A stretch of 64,000 nucleotides of DNA. Source: Struthidea cinerea (lineage: Eukaryota; Chordata; Aves; Passeriformes; Corcoracidae). The notes under the pieces are model-generated. The model was not told the origin of the DNA. It saw only the letters and a list, made by a program, of their open reading frames with translations, and did not search any database. The position numbers were made by a program, and so were the translations under genes. The DNA is taken from positions 434,001-498,000 of the forward strand of contig VZTI01001818.1 of NCBI GenBank assembly GCA_013397865.1, in the 5' to 3' direction. Of this stretch, positions 1 through 11,860 are shown in pieces. Numbering within the stretch: the stretch's first letter is position 1; each line of letters opens with the position of its first letter.

Positions 1-3000
1 CATCTGTCATCACTCCTATGTTCAGCACAAATCCAAACCCGGCCTCATACCAGTCACTGTGAAGAAAACTGACTCTACTGCAGCCAAAACCAGCACAAGG
101 CAAATATCTACCTATTTATGAAAACCTGGCTGTGAAAAAAGAATCCAGGCTGATAAAGGAGTTGGAAGTCCAAAACCAGACACTTGTGGGGTGATGATAC
201 CAAAGAATGGAAATGGTGGTGGCATTGGAGAGATGAGTTTTAAAAACAGAAAAATACGTCCTAAAAGCAATCTGAAACCTGCTGAGTGACTTTTCAGTGA
301 AGGTAGTGTTCAAACAGTTTTGTCTGCGCAAAATTGGCTAATAAAACATGTCTCTAAAAAATTGAGGGAAACTCAAGAGGACTGAGGGGACTATTAGAGT
401 TCACAATTTTCTAAAAACTTTGCTGCTGAGTGATTCTACATCACTGTCAATCTTGAAATTCAAGCTACAATATTGTATCTTGAACTAAATGTTTTGTATG
501 TCATAATATAGGAATCTGTGAGTCTTATTTTGTAGTGGTTTTCTGCAATCTGGAGGATTTGAAAACGTTCAATTAGAAAAGAAAGAAACTTTTTGAATAA
601 AAAAGAGAAGTGAAAATTTGCATGTCTATTATTTACGTTTTTCCCTAATGTAAATTATTGGGAAAAATCCATATGAGACAGCTAATTGTTTTAAGGCCAT
701 TAGATTTTTTTCTTTTATTTTCTTGATTTGTGATTTTACCAAAAATGTTCCCAAATTACAAAATAATTCCCTTAGGATATCTTCCTTAGTTCTTTGCTGA
801 GAAATTATATATTGTAGACAACAGGATAGCTTTTTATTTAAGAATGTAATTTTTTTCATCAGATTTTCTTTATTGCTAGATTGTGTGTTTGAAGTTTTTA
901 TTTGTTTGTTTTGATATGAATTAGCTTTTAACTGCACTCCTGTGCTATATGAAAAGCCTGCTCCATATCCTCTTCCCCCAACTCATAATGAGATCACAGG
1001 TGAACATTCCTTGAGCTGAGAAAAGGAAGTATTTCTTGTCTAAGGAACTAGTTTCTGCTGTTCATACATTGACATTGGGTACTGCCTGAAGGGCACAATT
1101 CAGGCTAAATCTTCATCCAAATAGTTTTTTTCAATATGGGAAGAATATAATAGTGACCTTTTCCATTTTGAAAGGTTAATGAAGGAAATCCAGTGTCTCT
1201 TCAATGGCTGACTGTAAGGGAAACTCATGGCAAACATAAGTTATGGTAGACATATACGGCAAACTATTATTTTTGGTTCACTGGATCCCATGTGTTGAGT
1301 TTGGTCTGCTGTCAGTGAGACAGGCAAATGAAAACACTACCTGAAAAATCAGGTGATTGCTCCATTATACTTCATTATAAGCTTAAAAACGTGCTTTGTC
1401 CTGACTTCTAACTGCATTGTTCATTGAGGGGTTTACTGTGGTCTTATGATAAGATCATGTAATATCTGCTGTAATGCCAAAAGATAACTAAAAGGACTCA
1501 TAACTGTTATTACCTTTCATATGTGAATGTTCCCTGTTTAAGGGCTATAAGAACACAGGGCAATGGTCTCTAAAAGAAAAAAAAAATGTTCTTTTTTAGT
1601 TTTCTTACATCCAATTCCCTTGTTCTGATTATTGAAAGAAGATTAAGTGACTCTATACAGGAAAACTATATCTGTGAGATGAAGATTTGACTTCCATTTA
1701 TGATGACTCAGAAATGTCTTTATGGATTTCTTAATTAATATGAATAGATTAATTCCAATCTGAATATTAGATGCTGCTTATGAAGAAATAGATGACTTTA
1801 ACTGATTTTCAAGCTAAATAAACTGAAATTAATATAATAATGTAATATAGACATTTAGTATAAGCTACTTTGGGAGTACTGCAATGCAAGTATTAATAAA
1901 TGTAGTGCTTAGGCATTATGCAGTTGATAAAACTGAGCAGGTACAGGACAACTTTCAATATATGGGCCCATAGGATCTTATATTTCTATTCAACAAGTAG
2001 TTTTCAGTTTAGCCTTTCCAGAGAAAAGACATTTCCTTACCTGTTCATATTAAAATCTGGAAAATATGGAAAAACCAATAAATTGAAATTTGCCCTTTTT
2101 AAAGGGATTATGGCAAAAAGATTCAATGCCAAAATATTCAGTGTACAGTGCAAGAAGAATGATAACTCACAAAGCAGAAATTACCTCAAGGATATTATTT
2201 ATGATGTATCTATTTTGTCAGGGAATTGAACTCGCAACCCAAGTATTGGAAAGTGCTGGGCTTGCCTCTTGAGTCACAGAAAAATCTCATTTACTATCAG
2301 TAGCAGTCCTTTTAAACTCGGCTGGGAAAACTTTCAGACAAAGGGCCTTCACCTTGAAAGGGTGAAAGATTAAACTGAGGATACTATTAAATGGAACAAT
2401 CAATGACGACTAGTTAAATAAAAAAGAAACTCTCAAATGAATATAAATAATTGGCTGAATTTGTCCCTTGTGCATCTTTGTTTTCTTCATTAGAGGCACA
2501 CCAGGAGTAGGTTTGTCTCTGTGTGCAGCAGAACACAGAAGACAAGCAAATTAAAAAAATGTACTGTATAATAACATGACAAGCTGGGGAAGTATTGAGG
2601 TTAAAACTTGCTTCATAATTGCAGATTTCTAAAAAAGAATTATCACTGTTTTAATCTGAAAAAACATGAAGGAAGGGTTGTACAGCAAGGGTTATATGTT
2701 GTATCATGTTGGAGTTTCAAGTCAAGGAAAATGAGAAGCAAATCCTAATTTAGTTTTAAATAGCACAGAGGATGTGAAAAAATAAAGACTGTTCTAATAG
2801 TGAGCACAGTCAATGGAGTTCATAGTTATTAGAGGACAAAACCCCCAAACTGTTATATATGTATTTAAAAATACAAAATAAGCATATTCAAAAATAAAGG
2901 AAAAAGCAACAACTAGCAGGGCAAACTGCTTACAGTAGGCAGAAAGATTGAATAGGTATGAGAAACAGCATATAATACACTTGTATCTCAAAATATATAA

Positions 3001-3124
3001 TAAAATGGAATAAAGATTCAACTTTTGTTTTATCTTCAAGCAATATCATGCTTCACAAATCCTTTAGTAGTCTCAGAGTCAAAAACTCTGAATAAATGTG
3101 GTCTAGTCAGTACATCATAGTGTG
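1..3124. other. A+T-rich DNA, no gene recognised
   Basis: I see no recognisable gene, RNA or repeat family here. Short open frames up to about 100 codons occur on both strands but have lysine/asparagine-rich, low-complexity translations and no supporting splice sites. A minus-strand donor-like CAG/GTAAGG at about 2035-2044 has only a 16-base possible exon upstream of it and is probably chance. Confidence 0.5.
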
Positions 3125-4080
3125 ATTGTCAGAAAGCTTTTGATAAGGTTGCTTGCCACATTCTGAGAGACATAAAACTGTTGTGGGATAAGAGATGTAT
3201 CTTTTTATGCATTAATGACTCACTAAAATAGATGAAAAATACAAATAAGTGGCAATTTTTCAGTTGAGGATAACACTGGAAATCCTTATCCTCAGGAACA
3301 TGAACGTGATACGTAAACTCTTCAATATATTCATAAAATATCAAGGAAAGGGTAGTGATAAGTGGAGTAGTAAAATTTGCAAATGACAAAATAATTACTG
3401 AAAATGGTTAACTTAAAGCAAACTGTGAAGAACTAAAAAAGAATTTCATGGTACTGTCTAATCAAACAAATCTAAAAGAAAATAAAATTCCTATCAGCTA
3501 ACATAAAGTATTACACAGAAGAGAAATAACCCACCCTAATAGTTACTGTCAGTCAGAGAATAAAAGCGGAGGTGAGTAATTCTTAAAGGATGGCTTTTGA
3601 GTGTTATTTAGCAGCCACAGTGGCAAACAAAAAGCTGGGAATTGTTAGGAACAGAATAGGAAGCAAACCAGAAAATGTGATCAGGTTACCGTGTAAATGG
3701 ATGGTGTGTTCATGTACTGGCTGCATTTCAGTGTAAAATTCTGACTGTCCAGTCTCAAAAGAGATATAGTGGAATTAGAAAAGAGAGAAAAGAGGATGAA
3801 GGGCTGAAGAAGAGATTACCAAGTCTTCAGCTTGGAACAGAAGAGTGGATGGCAGTTTACAGACACTGAGTTCACTATTTTTCACAACTTACAAACTGAA
3901 AACTATCCAGTGAAGTTGTCATGTGGTGGTCGACAGTAAATGAAAGAATATTTTCTTCACACAGTTTATTTAACATATGAAGTTCCAGACCAAATATGTC
4001 AAAAGGCTCTTATGCAAAACTAATTAAAGAAATGTCCATCTGTGGCTTGTCTAGATAAAAGATTCAGAGTCCCTAAAGCA
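3125..4080 (+). mobile_element. Ancient CR1/L3-like LINE fragment (end of ORF2 plus 3' part)
   Basis: This is a heavily decayed non-LTR retrotransposon in plus orientation. The stretch near 3130-3150 reads AFDKVA, matching the AFD box of the LINE reverse transcriptase. The catalytic FADD box appears as FAND at 3376-3387. Further on, 3625-3660 (aagctgggaattgttagga) and 3755-3785 (aaaagagatatagtggaatt) match the conserved ORF2 C-terminal region of amniote CR1/L3 elements, and ttcttcacac at about 3954 is the start of their usual 3' region. Stops and frameshifts are frequent, so no protein is made. It is clearly more diverged than the other CR1 copies in the window. Exact ends are uncertain by perhaps 50 bases. 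Confidence 0.75.
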
Positions 4081-7000
4081 TTGATAGCCGAGACTTGGGA
4101 GAGCATTGCATAGAAGGGTCAACATACACATCTGCTGTGTCTTAGACTTCAGGGCCCTGATCCCTCCAGTCTAACTCTAGGCCTCTGAGTTGGCTTAAGT
4201 GCCTCTAGATGTTCCTGTACAAGAAAGAAAAAGGAAAGTTTTGTCCTGAATTCTGCAAGCCTGAAATTATTTAGCTCATGCATAACGTAAACTCATAACG
4301 TAAAATAATTGGTGAATAAAACACCTTCATAGATTTCATGTTATGCCTACATTCTCTCCCAATACTTTGCTACTCATTTCTGCTCCCATAGTGAGGCAGA
4401 TATCAGCTGAACCCTACACAGACATTTTTAGTTTGGGGTTAGAAATGAAATCAAGTTAGTGATTGATCCTAAGAGAGCCTTACACTTCTTTTTTTTTTCC
4501 TCGAAAGTTGCAGCAATTCCACAGCCTTGTTCACAATTCATCCCATGAAAGACTAGTGTCAGGGCAGGTGAGAGGAAAGGAAGTTAGTTACAGCACAGTG
4601 CTGGAAAGAGACAGGTTGGAAATATCTTTGTTCAGTACTGGCATCCACTTCTTTACAGTATAAAACCATAGCCTCCAACACCTCAGTTGGATTAGATGAA
4701 TCATTAATTCAAAGCTTTTCCAAAGTATTCACCATGTTCAGATGTAGGATTCATTCAAGCTAGACTTCAAAAATGTCTGGTCTGACCCCCTATGGGTGTT
4801 CTCCCATAAGTGTTTAACTGATAAAATTGAAGTTAAAGGGGTCTGTAATTGTATTCTCGGAGTTGGCTGTTCCTGTGATTTAATGGTTTTGATCTACAGA
4901 CAACACGTGGAAGCGATACAGTGCAGCACAGAACAGCATTATTCATATGGAAAAGACCAGATTGTGCCTCATTTGTAAGAGCTGTCAGATGTACCATTGC
5001 TACTATTGTTCTTTTGGTAAATGTAGACAGTCTAAGGTGTTGAATGGAAACCATGGCTTGGTACAAGTCTCTGAACTTCATTTTTCATTTAAAAGTTTTC
5101 ATATTGGTTTTTGTTTCTGATTACTAAATGGTTAGGGAGAAAACTACTTCTCCAGACACACTTTGAGCTTTATATGTAAATTTTATGCAAGATTGTTTTC
5201 TTATTTATGTCTACATTCTGTGAACACTGGGGATTTTCAAGAACAGAGTTCAATTTATCTGCAAATTAACCTTATAAGAATTCAGATACCCACATACCCA
5301 AGCATAAGCCTTAAGAAAATCTGCCACTGTATGAATTTGCCATCAAAGAGAATAGACCAATTATGAACAATTATCTACTAGACATAGTCAGTTCATAGTC
5401 AGCTATTGTCAGAATTTATGGGACTTTCTTTTAGTAACAAATAGCTTTATTCTATTCCTGTTCAACATGATTCTTCCACTGCATTGTGTCACATTACATT
5501 TGGTTCCACTGCAGACTGATGTGATAATGTCAGGCATAAGCCAATGGCAAGTGATGAGCAAGAGAGGTGAATGCTCTCTCATGTTAGGAACTACTTCTAT
5601 TATTCAGTAATGGAAAACTTCTGCTGATCATAATTGTCTGCTTGCTTGGACATCTCTATGAATTTAATATAAACATAGCAATATGTAACTGAATTTTAAT
5701 TCAAAGATAAAATTCATACTTAGATATTCATGGGAGCTGTATTTTTCAAAAACTGGTAGTTATTCATGACTGATTCACATAAGATAGTTTGAATTTTAGC
5801 GTTTGAACTCTTCTGACTAATTTTTATGCCACTTTCTACACTGCTATAAATTGATGAAGTAGTTTCCCACCTGTTTTCAACACACACATATTCCACAATG
5901 GATCTGATAGATTTCATTTTCCCTTCAGTAGGATTTTACATTGGCAACTAAAAGAGCATTTATAGGAGTATCAACATTGTCCTTAAATTTGAAAAATAAA
6001 TTATATACATTCAGAAATCAACCAATGAACGGTTTTAAAAGAGAACAGATTTTACAGCTTGTTGTAATCGGATATTCAGACAAGCCTCCAGGGTGCTGGG
6101 AGCCTTCTTTATTTTATGCAGAAATTAAGCTTCCAAGACCTAATGAACTATTTAAATGTGCCACTGCTAAAGGATACTTGACTATAGAGGTACTTCAAAT
6201 TTAAGAATGTTTTCATTTTTTACTGTAAAGATTTCTAAGCACCTCACAAAGGTTTCTAGATTTCAGAAAAGAGGAGAAAGTTAATGTCTCATGAACTGCA
6301 AGGGAAAGCAGACAACTGATAGCTCCAGTGTACATTGAACCAAAAGACCAGATAGGTTTTCTTAATCTGAAAGAAACAACTACACTATATTTTAATACTG
6401 TCATACATATTGTTTCATGGTAATAAAAAGGCATCTTTTAAGATTATTGGAATGTGAGCTAGAGCTGCAGTGGTTTTATATGTTTGGCAGGAGTGCAAAA
6501 TGTTTAATCTGTAGTACTGTGTTTACAAAGGTCACTACAAATGCTAACCTTCATGACCTTTAAAAACTCAGACCTTTGCCAAACAGTAAGAAATGTTCAG
6601 TGACCAATTTTTTCTTCAAGAATTTCAATATACTGAATGTGCTCCCGCAAGGGTATCTTATGTACCAGTACACTAGCACAAATATGAAAGGTAGTTGATC
6701 TGTAAGATTAGGACTTCTAGGGTAAAGAAGCATGTTGGCACATCATGCTGACAATGTTGGTTTACGCTTGAAATGATGAGATCACAGAAATCACGTAAAC
6801 TTGGACTGCTGGGTCTCCTTAGTATTTCAGTGACAGGGACAACCATGTAAAAGATAATCAGATAGTTATTAAAACCAGGTTTTTTGGTATGTCTCGGCCT
6901 GGTGCAGTATCCTTTGCATTCTTCTCACAGCAGAAACCACCAATGTACTGAAATCCCAACACAAGCATTCTATAGCAATTGCAATACACAGCTGAATCAG

Positions 7001-7302
7001 AACACAAACATGATTACTATTACTGGTTTCTATGTGCCAACTATCATGATGCTGGGCATCCACAATCAGGGGGAAAGAATTTGTGTGTTGAGTGACTCTT
7101 GCTCTCTTCAAAATTCATTTTGTTGGTTGCTCCAGTTTTGTACTCTGTGTTGGACTCAGCCACACATACTGCTCAGGCTAGCTCAGATCCCCTTCGTGTT
7201 GAGTTTTCTTTCCAACAGATGTGGTTACTCCCTGTGCTTTTCCCTGAGCTTCAGGAACCCATTTGCTCTGAACCATCTTCCATTTTTGGGGTGTGTGGGT
7301 GT
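4081..7302. other. Unassigned DNA; its last part could be 3' UTR of the minus-strand exon
   Basis: No repeat family is recognised. If the minus-strand exon at 7303-7440 is real, 7302 down to about 6110 would be its 3' untranslated region; a minus-strand AATAAA lies at about 6108-6115. The part from 6880 to 7330 is richer in G+C than its surroundings, which fits, but does not prove, transcribed sequence. Open frames here (for example 5941-6204 plus, 87 codons) are unremarkable. Confidence 0.3.
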
Positions 7303-7440
7303 TCACAGTAACTCATAGTCCAGCTCCTTTTCATTGCTCTTCATTGTACAGCAAAGAATGCAAACACCGGCAAAAACCATAACTGTGAATGCAATGGGCT
7401 CTTGGTCCTTCTTCAGACCAATAAAATGACTTATATACCC
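7303..7440 (-). CDS. Candidate terminal coding exon of an unrecognised membrane protein
   Basis: On the minus strand a pyrimidine-rich tract ends in ...GAAATCAG and is followed by a 45-codon frame closing at TGA (7303-7305). An in-frame TGA sits just upstream, inside the would-be intron (7447-7449), so the open frame starts close to the splice acceptor, as expected for an exon. The translation has an amphipathic start (GYISHFIGLKKDQEP), a hydrophobic stretch of about 14 residues (IAFTVMVFAGVCIL) able to span a membrane, and a charged tail ending KSNEKELDYELL. Codons are of the vertebrate coding type (CTG, AAG, GAG, GAC, GCC frequent), unlike the A+T-rich chance frames around. I do not recognise the family and found no convincing upstream exon in the window. 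It could be a chance frame or a pseudogene piece. Confidence 0.35.
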   Translation of the reverse strand, partial: GYISHFIGLKKDQEPIAFTVMVFAGVCILCCTMKSNEKELDYELL

Positions 7441-8454
7441 CTGATTTCAAACAAATAGAAACAGTATCTGAAAAAGAAGCCAAGCCATCTTTTTCTTCAC
7501 TTCAATTTTACTGATTTTCATCTTCCTGTTTTGGGGGGATTTGCGGGTTTTAGGTTTGGGTTTGGTTTTTTGTCTTTCATGTTTTGGGTTAACTAAAGAT
7601 ACACCTACTGAAATGCAATAGAATTGTTTGTGCTTACAAAAGGATAAAGCTTCATTCATAAAACCCATATCTTAATGTAGTGAGGTGAGTAAAGTACCCA
7701 GAAAATGAAGGTTGGAACTTTAACCTGTAGGAAGATGAGTAGTATGGAAGACTATATGCCTTTAGAGATAAAAACATTATCAAAACCCGAAGTCATTGTG
7801 AAGAGTCTTTGGGTAATTAAAAGACTTAATTTGAAAACGCAATAAGGGATTTTGTGATCCATGATCTGCGGTAAGTGCTGTATGATTTTAATGTTACTGG
7901 TCACAGACAGATTGCAGTTCTAGTCAGAAAATATCTGTATGATCACATTGTGAAACAGATCTTCAATTTGCAGAACTTGGTGACTTCATTTTTATTAGCT
8001 ATGACTCTAGCCCAAAGGATAAGCTTTGATGAGAAGTGGTCAGCAGCAAAGGATGAACATACAAATGTAGGCTTCAAGGGATTAGTATGAGAAAACTACA
8101 GGTATTCACCTGAAGGCTTCAAAACTATCCTGTGTAAGTTCCTGAAAGGCTGTGGATCATATTACATTAAAAAAATGCTCAGTACACCTTTGATCATTTA
8201 ACATTGTACATTCAGTACACATGAATAATTTAAGTGCTGAGCCTGTAAAATCTAGGCACAACATTCTGCAATAATTTTTTCTTACACTGTCTTTAAGTAG
8301 TGCAAGAACACCCTTTTACCTCTACACACATTTTATGTAGGTAAAAACCCCAATAATTTTAGGCTAGCCTTGTCTCCATGCCTCATCATGACTTGCAGCA
8401 CCAACCTTGCTACCGTTCTAGCACTCCTCTACACCTGTAAACAAGCCAGACATA
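7441..8454. other. No gene recognised; short T/G-rich tract
   Basis: A T/G-rich low-complexity tract lies at about 7525-7590. The rest shows no recognisable repeat or exon. A GTAAGTGC donor-like site at 7871 and a GTAAGTTCC at 8134 have no good partner acceptor. Confidence 0.4.
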
Positions 8455-9110
8455 TTTAGATCCAAGGTACCAGGTGGGATTCACCTGAGACTGCTGAAAG
8501 AGATAGACAATGTAATTGTGAGAATGCCGTTTATGTATGGAGCACTCTGATATTCAGAAGAGGTCTCACAGTTGGAAATACTACTGTATCTATCTTAGAA
8601 ATGGATAATAAGGAACTACAAGTTGGTACATTTCACCTCACTCCCTGGAAAGACCAAGCAGCACATCCTCTTGGAATCCATTTCCAAGTAAATGGAACAT
8701 AAGATAATCAGGAGTAACCATCAAGGGTTTAAGAGAGACAAGTTGTGCTCAACTGGCTGGGTGGATGAAAGGTGAGTGGTGGTCCCCAAGGGCTTTCACA
8801 CCATCTCCCTCCATGCCATTATTTGAAAGCTGGATGTAGGCACTGGATGAGCAGACCGGTTGGCAGGTTGAAAGCTGGCTGTACTGCCAGGCTCAAGCAG
8901 TCGTAATCAAAGGTTGGGGTGTTCATCTGGTGATCTGGAAAGAATAAAGTACTTGAAGAATTAGAGCCAAGAGCCACAATACTCAACATATTTAAAGGTG
9001 GTTTGGGTGATCACACACAATACTTTTGGAGAAAATTTGGAGATGACTCTAATATAGACAGTCTGACCCTTCATTCTGAGAGACCATGATAAATTTGAAG
9101 ACAAGGCTAA
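8455..9110 (+). mobile_element. Old CR1 LINE fragment, ORF2 reverse-transcriptase region
   Basis: Plus-strand remnants of CR1 ORF2 in the expected order: the region before the RT core (8475-8500, a decayed LRELADV-type stretch), the 'NHQGF' box near 8715-8735, the region before AFDTVS near 8790-8815, a short thumb-side stretch at 8870-8925, and 8955-9070, which aligns with the sequence leading to the catalytic FADD box. Many stops and indels are present and the 3' untranslated region is missing, so this is a dead fragment truncated at both ends. Boundaries are approximate. Confidence 0.7.
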
Positions 9111-9485
9111 ATGAAATCTAAGTTCAGTCAGAAAGAACACCACTGAGTCAAAATAGCTGCTGCATCTGTTTACAGATTTTAGTGATATCCTGACTCCATA
9201 TGGGGAAAAACACAATGTGCTCTACGTTTTCTTCCATCCCTTACCCATCCTAGGGTGATTTCACTTTTAAAGGAGTGTTGTGTTTGAACAACAATATTTT
9301 CTGTAGATATCTACAGTTTCAGAGATGCGATCTTCTTGATGTCCAGGGTGCATATTTACTAGTGAAACTAGATGTGGCCGTGGTGGTTTACTAATATAAC
9401 ACTGGTCAAAGGGGCTGATTGCTTCAATGTCTGCTCTCTTTTTGCTAAACCTCTGCAGACTATGTATTTCTCTTCACCATAACAG
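9111..9485. other. No feature recognised
   Basis: Unassigned sequence between the old CR1 and the candidate exon. The last 40 bases form a fair pyrimidine tract leading to the AG at 9484-9485. Confidence 0.4.
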
Positions 9486-9594
9486 GTTTCGCCTAGATTG
9501 CCTGCAAATAATGTGGACAATGCAACCAGCAAACACATTGAATAGGGCTTATCATAACCTGGGGCAGTTCTCTTTCAACACTTCGCCTTACGAG
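9486..9594 (+). CDS. Candidate internal coding exon, product unknown
   Basis: A 109-base segment bounded by an acceptor (tttctcttcaccataacag) and a GAG/GTGAGG donor. Reading from the second base gives 36 uninterrupted codons, starting FRLDCLQIMWTMQPAN and ending GQFSFNTSPYE; the other two frames carry stops or lose their frame at the boundary. It contains three CpG dinucleotides (two TTCGCC or TTTCGCC, one TACGAG) in DNA otherwise poor in CpG, which can indicate selection. I do not recognise the peptide, and no adjacent exon could be identified. A chance open frame or an unknown repeat fragment is equally possible. Confidence 0.25.
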
Positions 9595-10082
9595 GTGAGG
9601 GCAGAAACTATCAGGAAAAAAATGTATTAGAGCGAGTACCCTTGTTCGATTGATTTGTGTGGCTTTGACAAGAAGTGTAAGTCTCATCAGCAAGTCTTCT
9701 GGGTTTTTTTGGGTTTTAATTAAGAAGGCAAGCATGAGAAAAACTTCTGGTTAATTTTTGAAGACTCTAGATTTTCTCATTATATTTAGCAACGTATACT
9801 TGAAAAAAATTATCCACACCTTTTACAGACACATTTTAAGTGCTGCTACATTCCTCACTGAAAGGTTAAGCCATGTCAGGTAAAATTTTACTGTAGATCA
9901 GAATTCCCAGTTCATTTGAAAGGCTAATATACCATGATATGTGGAAAATATTTGAAAAAGACCACAGTCTTTTAAGAAAAGAAAAAAACAGCAAAAAAGT
10001 TTCATGATAGAAAAAAAAATACCCTTTGAACTATGTTACAGAATAGTCTTATTGCTCTTTTTCTACTTAAAATCCTTTTTCA
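9595..10082. other. No feature recognised
   Basis: A+T-rich sequence with short A and T runs, ending at the 3' terminus of the next CR1. Confidence 0.4.
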
Positions 10083-11860
10083 TAAAACCATAGAACAGTT
10101 TGTGTTGGAAGGAACTTTAAAAATCATCTAGTTCCAAACCCCCTGCCATAGGCATGGAAACCTTCCAACAGACCAGGCTGCTCAAAGACCTATCCAGCCT
10201 GACCTTGAACACTTCCAGGGATGGGGCATGCAGCCGTTGGCAACCTGTTCCAGTGCTTCACCTCACTCACAGTCTTATCTAATCTTATCTAAACCTACCA
10301 TCTTTCAGTTTAAAGCCATTATCCCTTGTCCTATCACTGCATGCCCATGGTAAAAGTCCCCCTCCAACTTTTTTATACTCTTCCCTTAGTTACTATAAAG
10401 CTGCTATCAGGTCTGCCTGGAGCCTTCTTTTTCCCAGACTGAATATGCCCAGCTCTCTCAGCTTGACTTGCTAGGAGAGGTGCTTCGGCCCTTTGACCAT
10501 CTTTGTGGCCACCTCTGGACTCACTCCAGCAGATCCACATCCTTCTTACACTGGTGGCCCCAGAGACAGACTCTGTCAGATGGAATCTCACGAGAGTGGA
10601 GCAGAGGGGCAGAATCAACTCCATTGAGCTGCTGCCCACACTTCTTTTGACACAGCCCAGGATATGGTTGTCTTTCCGGGCTGTGGGTGTCCATTACTGA
10701 GTCATGTTGAGCTTCTCATCAACCAGCACTCCCAAGTCCTTCTCCTCAGGGCTGCTCTCAATCAATTCTCTGCCCAGCCTGTATTTGTGCTTGGGATTGT
10801 TCTGAGCCAGGTACAGGACTTGCATTTGGCCTTGTTTATCAAAGACTTACAAGGGCTGATCTTGTCCGTGATGACCGACAGAAAGAAGGTGTTTGGTAAC
10901 CCTGCCTTCCTGTGTCCTCTATTACCAGGGCCTCCCTTCCATTTAGTAACGGGCCCACATTTTCCTTAGTTTTCTTTTTGTTATTGATGTATTTGAAGAA
11001 GCTCTTTTTGTTGTCCTTTACGTTCCTGGCCAGATTTAATTCCAGATGGGCCTTGGTCTTCCTTGTCTTATTTCTACTTACTCTGACAGCATGCCTATAA
11101 TTATTCCAAGTGTCCTGACCTTCATTCCCTCTCATGTGTATTTCCTGCTTATGCTTGAGTAATGACAGTTTTTTATTCATCCACACAGTTCTCTTGCTCC
11201 CTTTCTTGCTCATTGTTCTTGAGCTTGAAGGAAGTGAGCCTTGAACATCAGCCAGATCACTTGGACCTATCTTCCCTGCAGAACTTCTTTCCATGGGATT
11301 CTCCTAAGAACATCCCTAAAGAGACCAAAGTTAACTCTCCTGAAGTCCATGGTTACAGTCTTATTTGCTGCTCTGCTTCTTCCTCGCCCAATACTGAACT
11401 TCACAATCTCATGGTCACTGCAGCCCCGGCTGCCCCCAGCCTTCACATCTCCAATGAGGCCTTCTCTTGTTTGTTAGTACGAGGTCAAGCAGCACACCAT
11501 TCCTTGTGGGATCCTCCATTATCTGCCAGAAATATGCAATCAATGCAACCAGAACCTCCTGGATTGTTTGTGCTTCCCTGTATTGCTTCTCCAGGAGATG
11601 TCAGGGTAGTTAAAGTCCCCGAAAAGAACTAGTGCCTGTGACTTTGAAACTGCTTCAAGCTGCCTGTAGAAGCTTCATCCACTTACTCCTCCTGATCAGG
11701 TGGCCTGTAGTAACCACCCACAACAAATCTCCCTTACTAGTCTGCCCTTTTATTCTAACCGCTAAACTCTTGACTTGCTCATCATCCAACCCAAGGCAGA
11801 GCTTGATACATTTCAAGTGTTGCCTTATCTAGAAGGCAACACCACCATCTGTTCTGCATA
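10083..11860 (-). mobile_element. CR1 LINE, endonuclease and linker joined to 3' region (RT core deleted)
   Basis: A minus-strand CR1 whose 3' end starts at 10083 (cataaaaccatagaacag... ggttggaagg type). Reading in the sense direction from 11860 down: ORF2 endonuclease sequence, including the catalytic-type Ser-Asp-His in GCSDHEIV at 11402-11425 and the preceding DLVLTNK box; then the linker (10912-11294), in which NLARNVKDNKKSFFKYINNK is well kept; then a jump near 10845 directly to the ORF2 C-terminus and 3' untranslated region. The reverse-transcriptase core, roughly 1 kb in a full element, is absent. The element is 5'-truncated and has several stops and frameshifts, so it is inactive. Plus-strand open frames across this interval are antisense shadows. 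Confidence 0.93.

Noticed and set aside
2027..2045. Minus-strand CAG/GTAAGG donor
   Set aside because: The only nearby acceptor would give a 16-base exon; no supporting frame.
4900..4974. 75-base exon-like interval with acceptor (ctacag) and GTAAGA donor
   Set aside because: All three frames are open and the acceptor's pyrimidine tract is weak; a Cys-rich frame continuing to 5118 is probably chance.
11162..11632. 156-codon plus-strand open frame
   Set aside because: Antisense of CR1 ORF2 endonuclease and linker.
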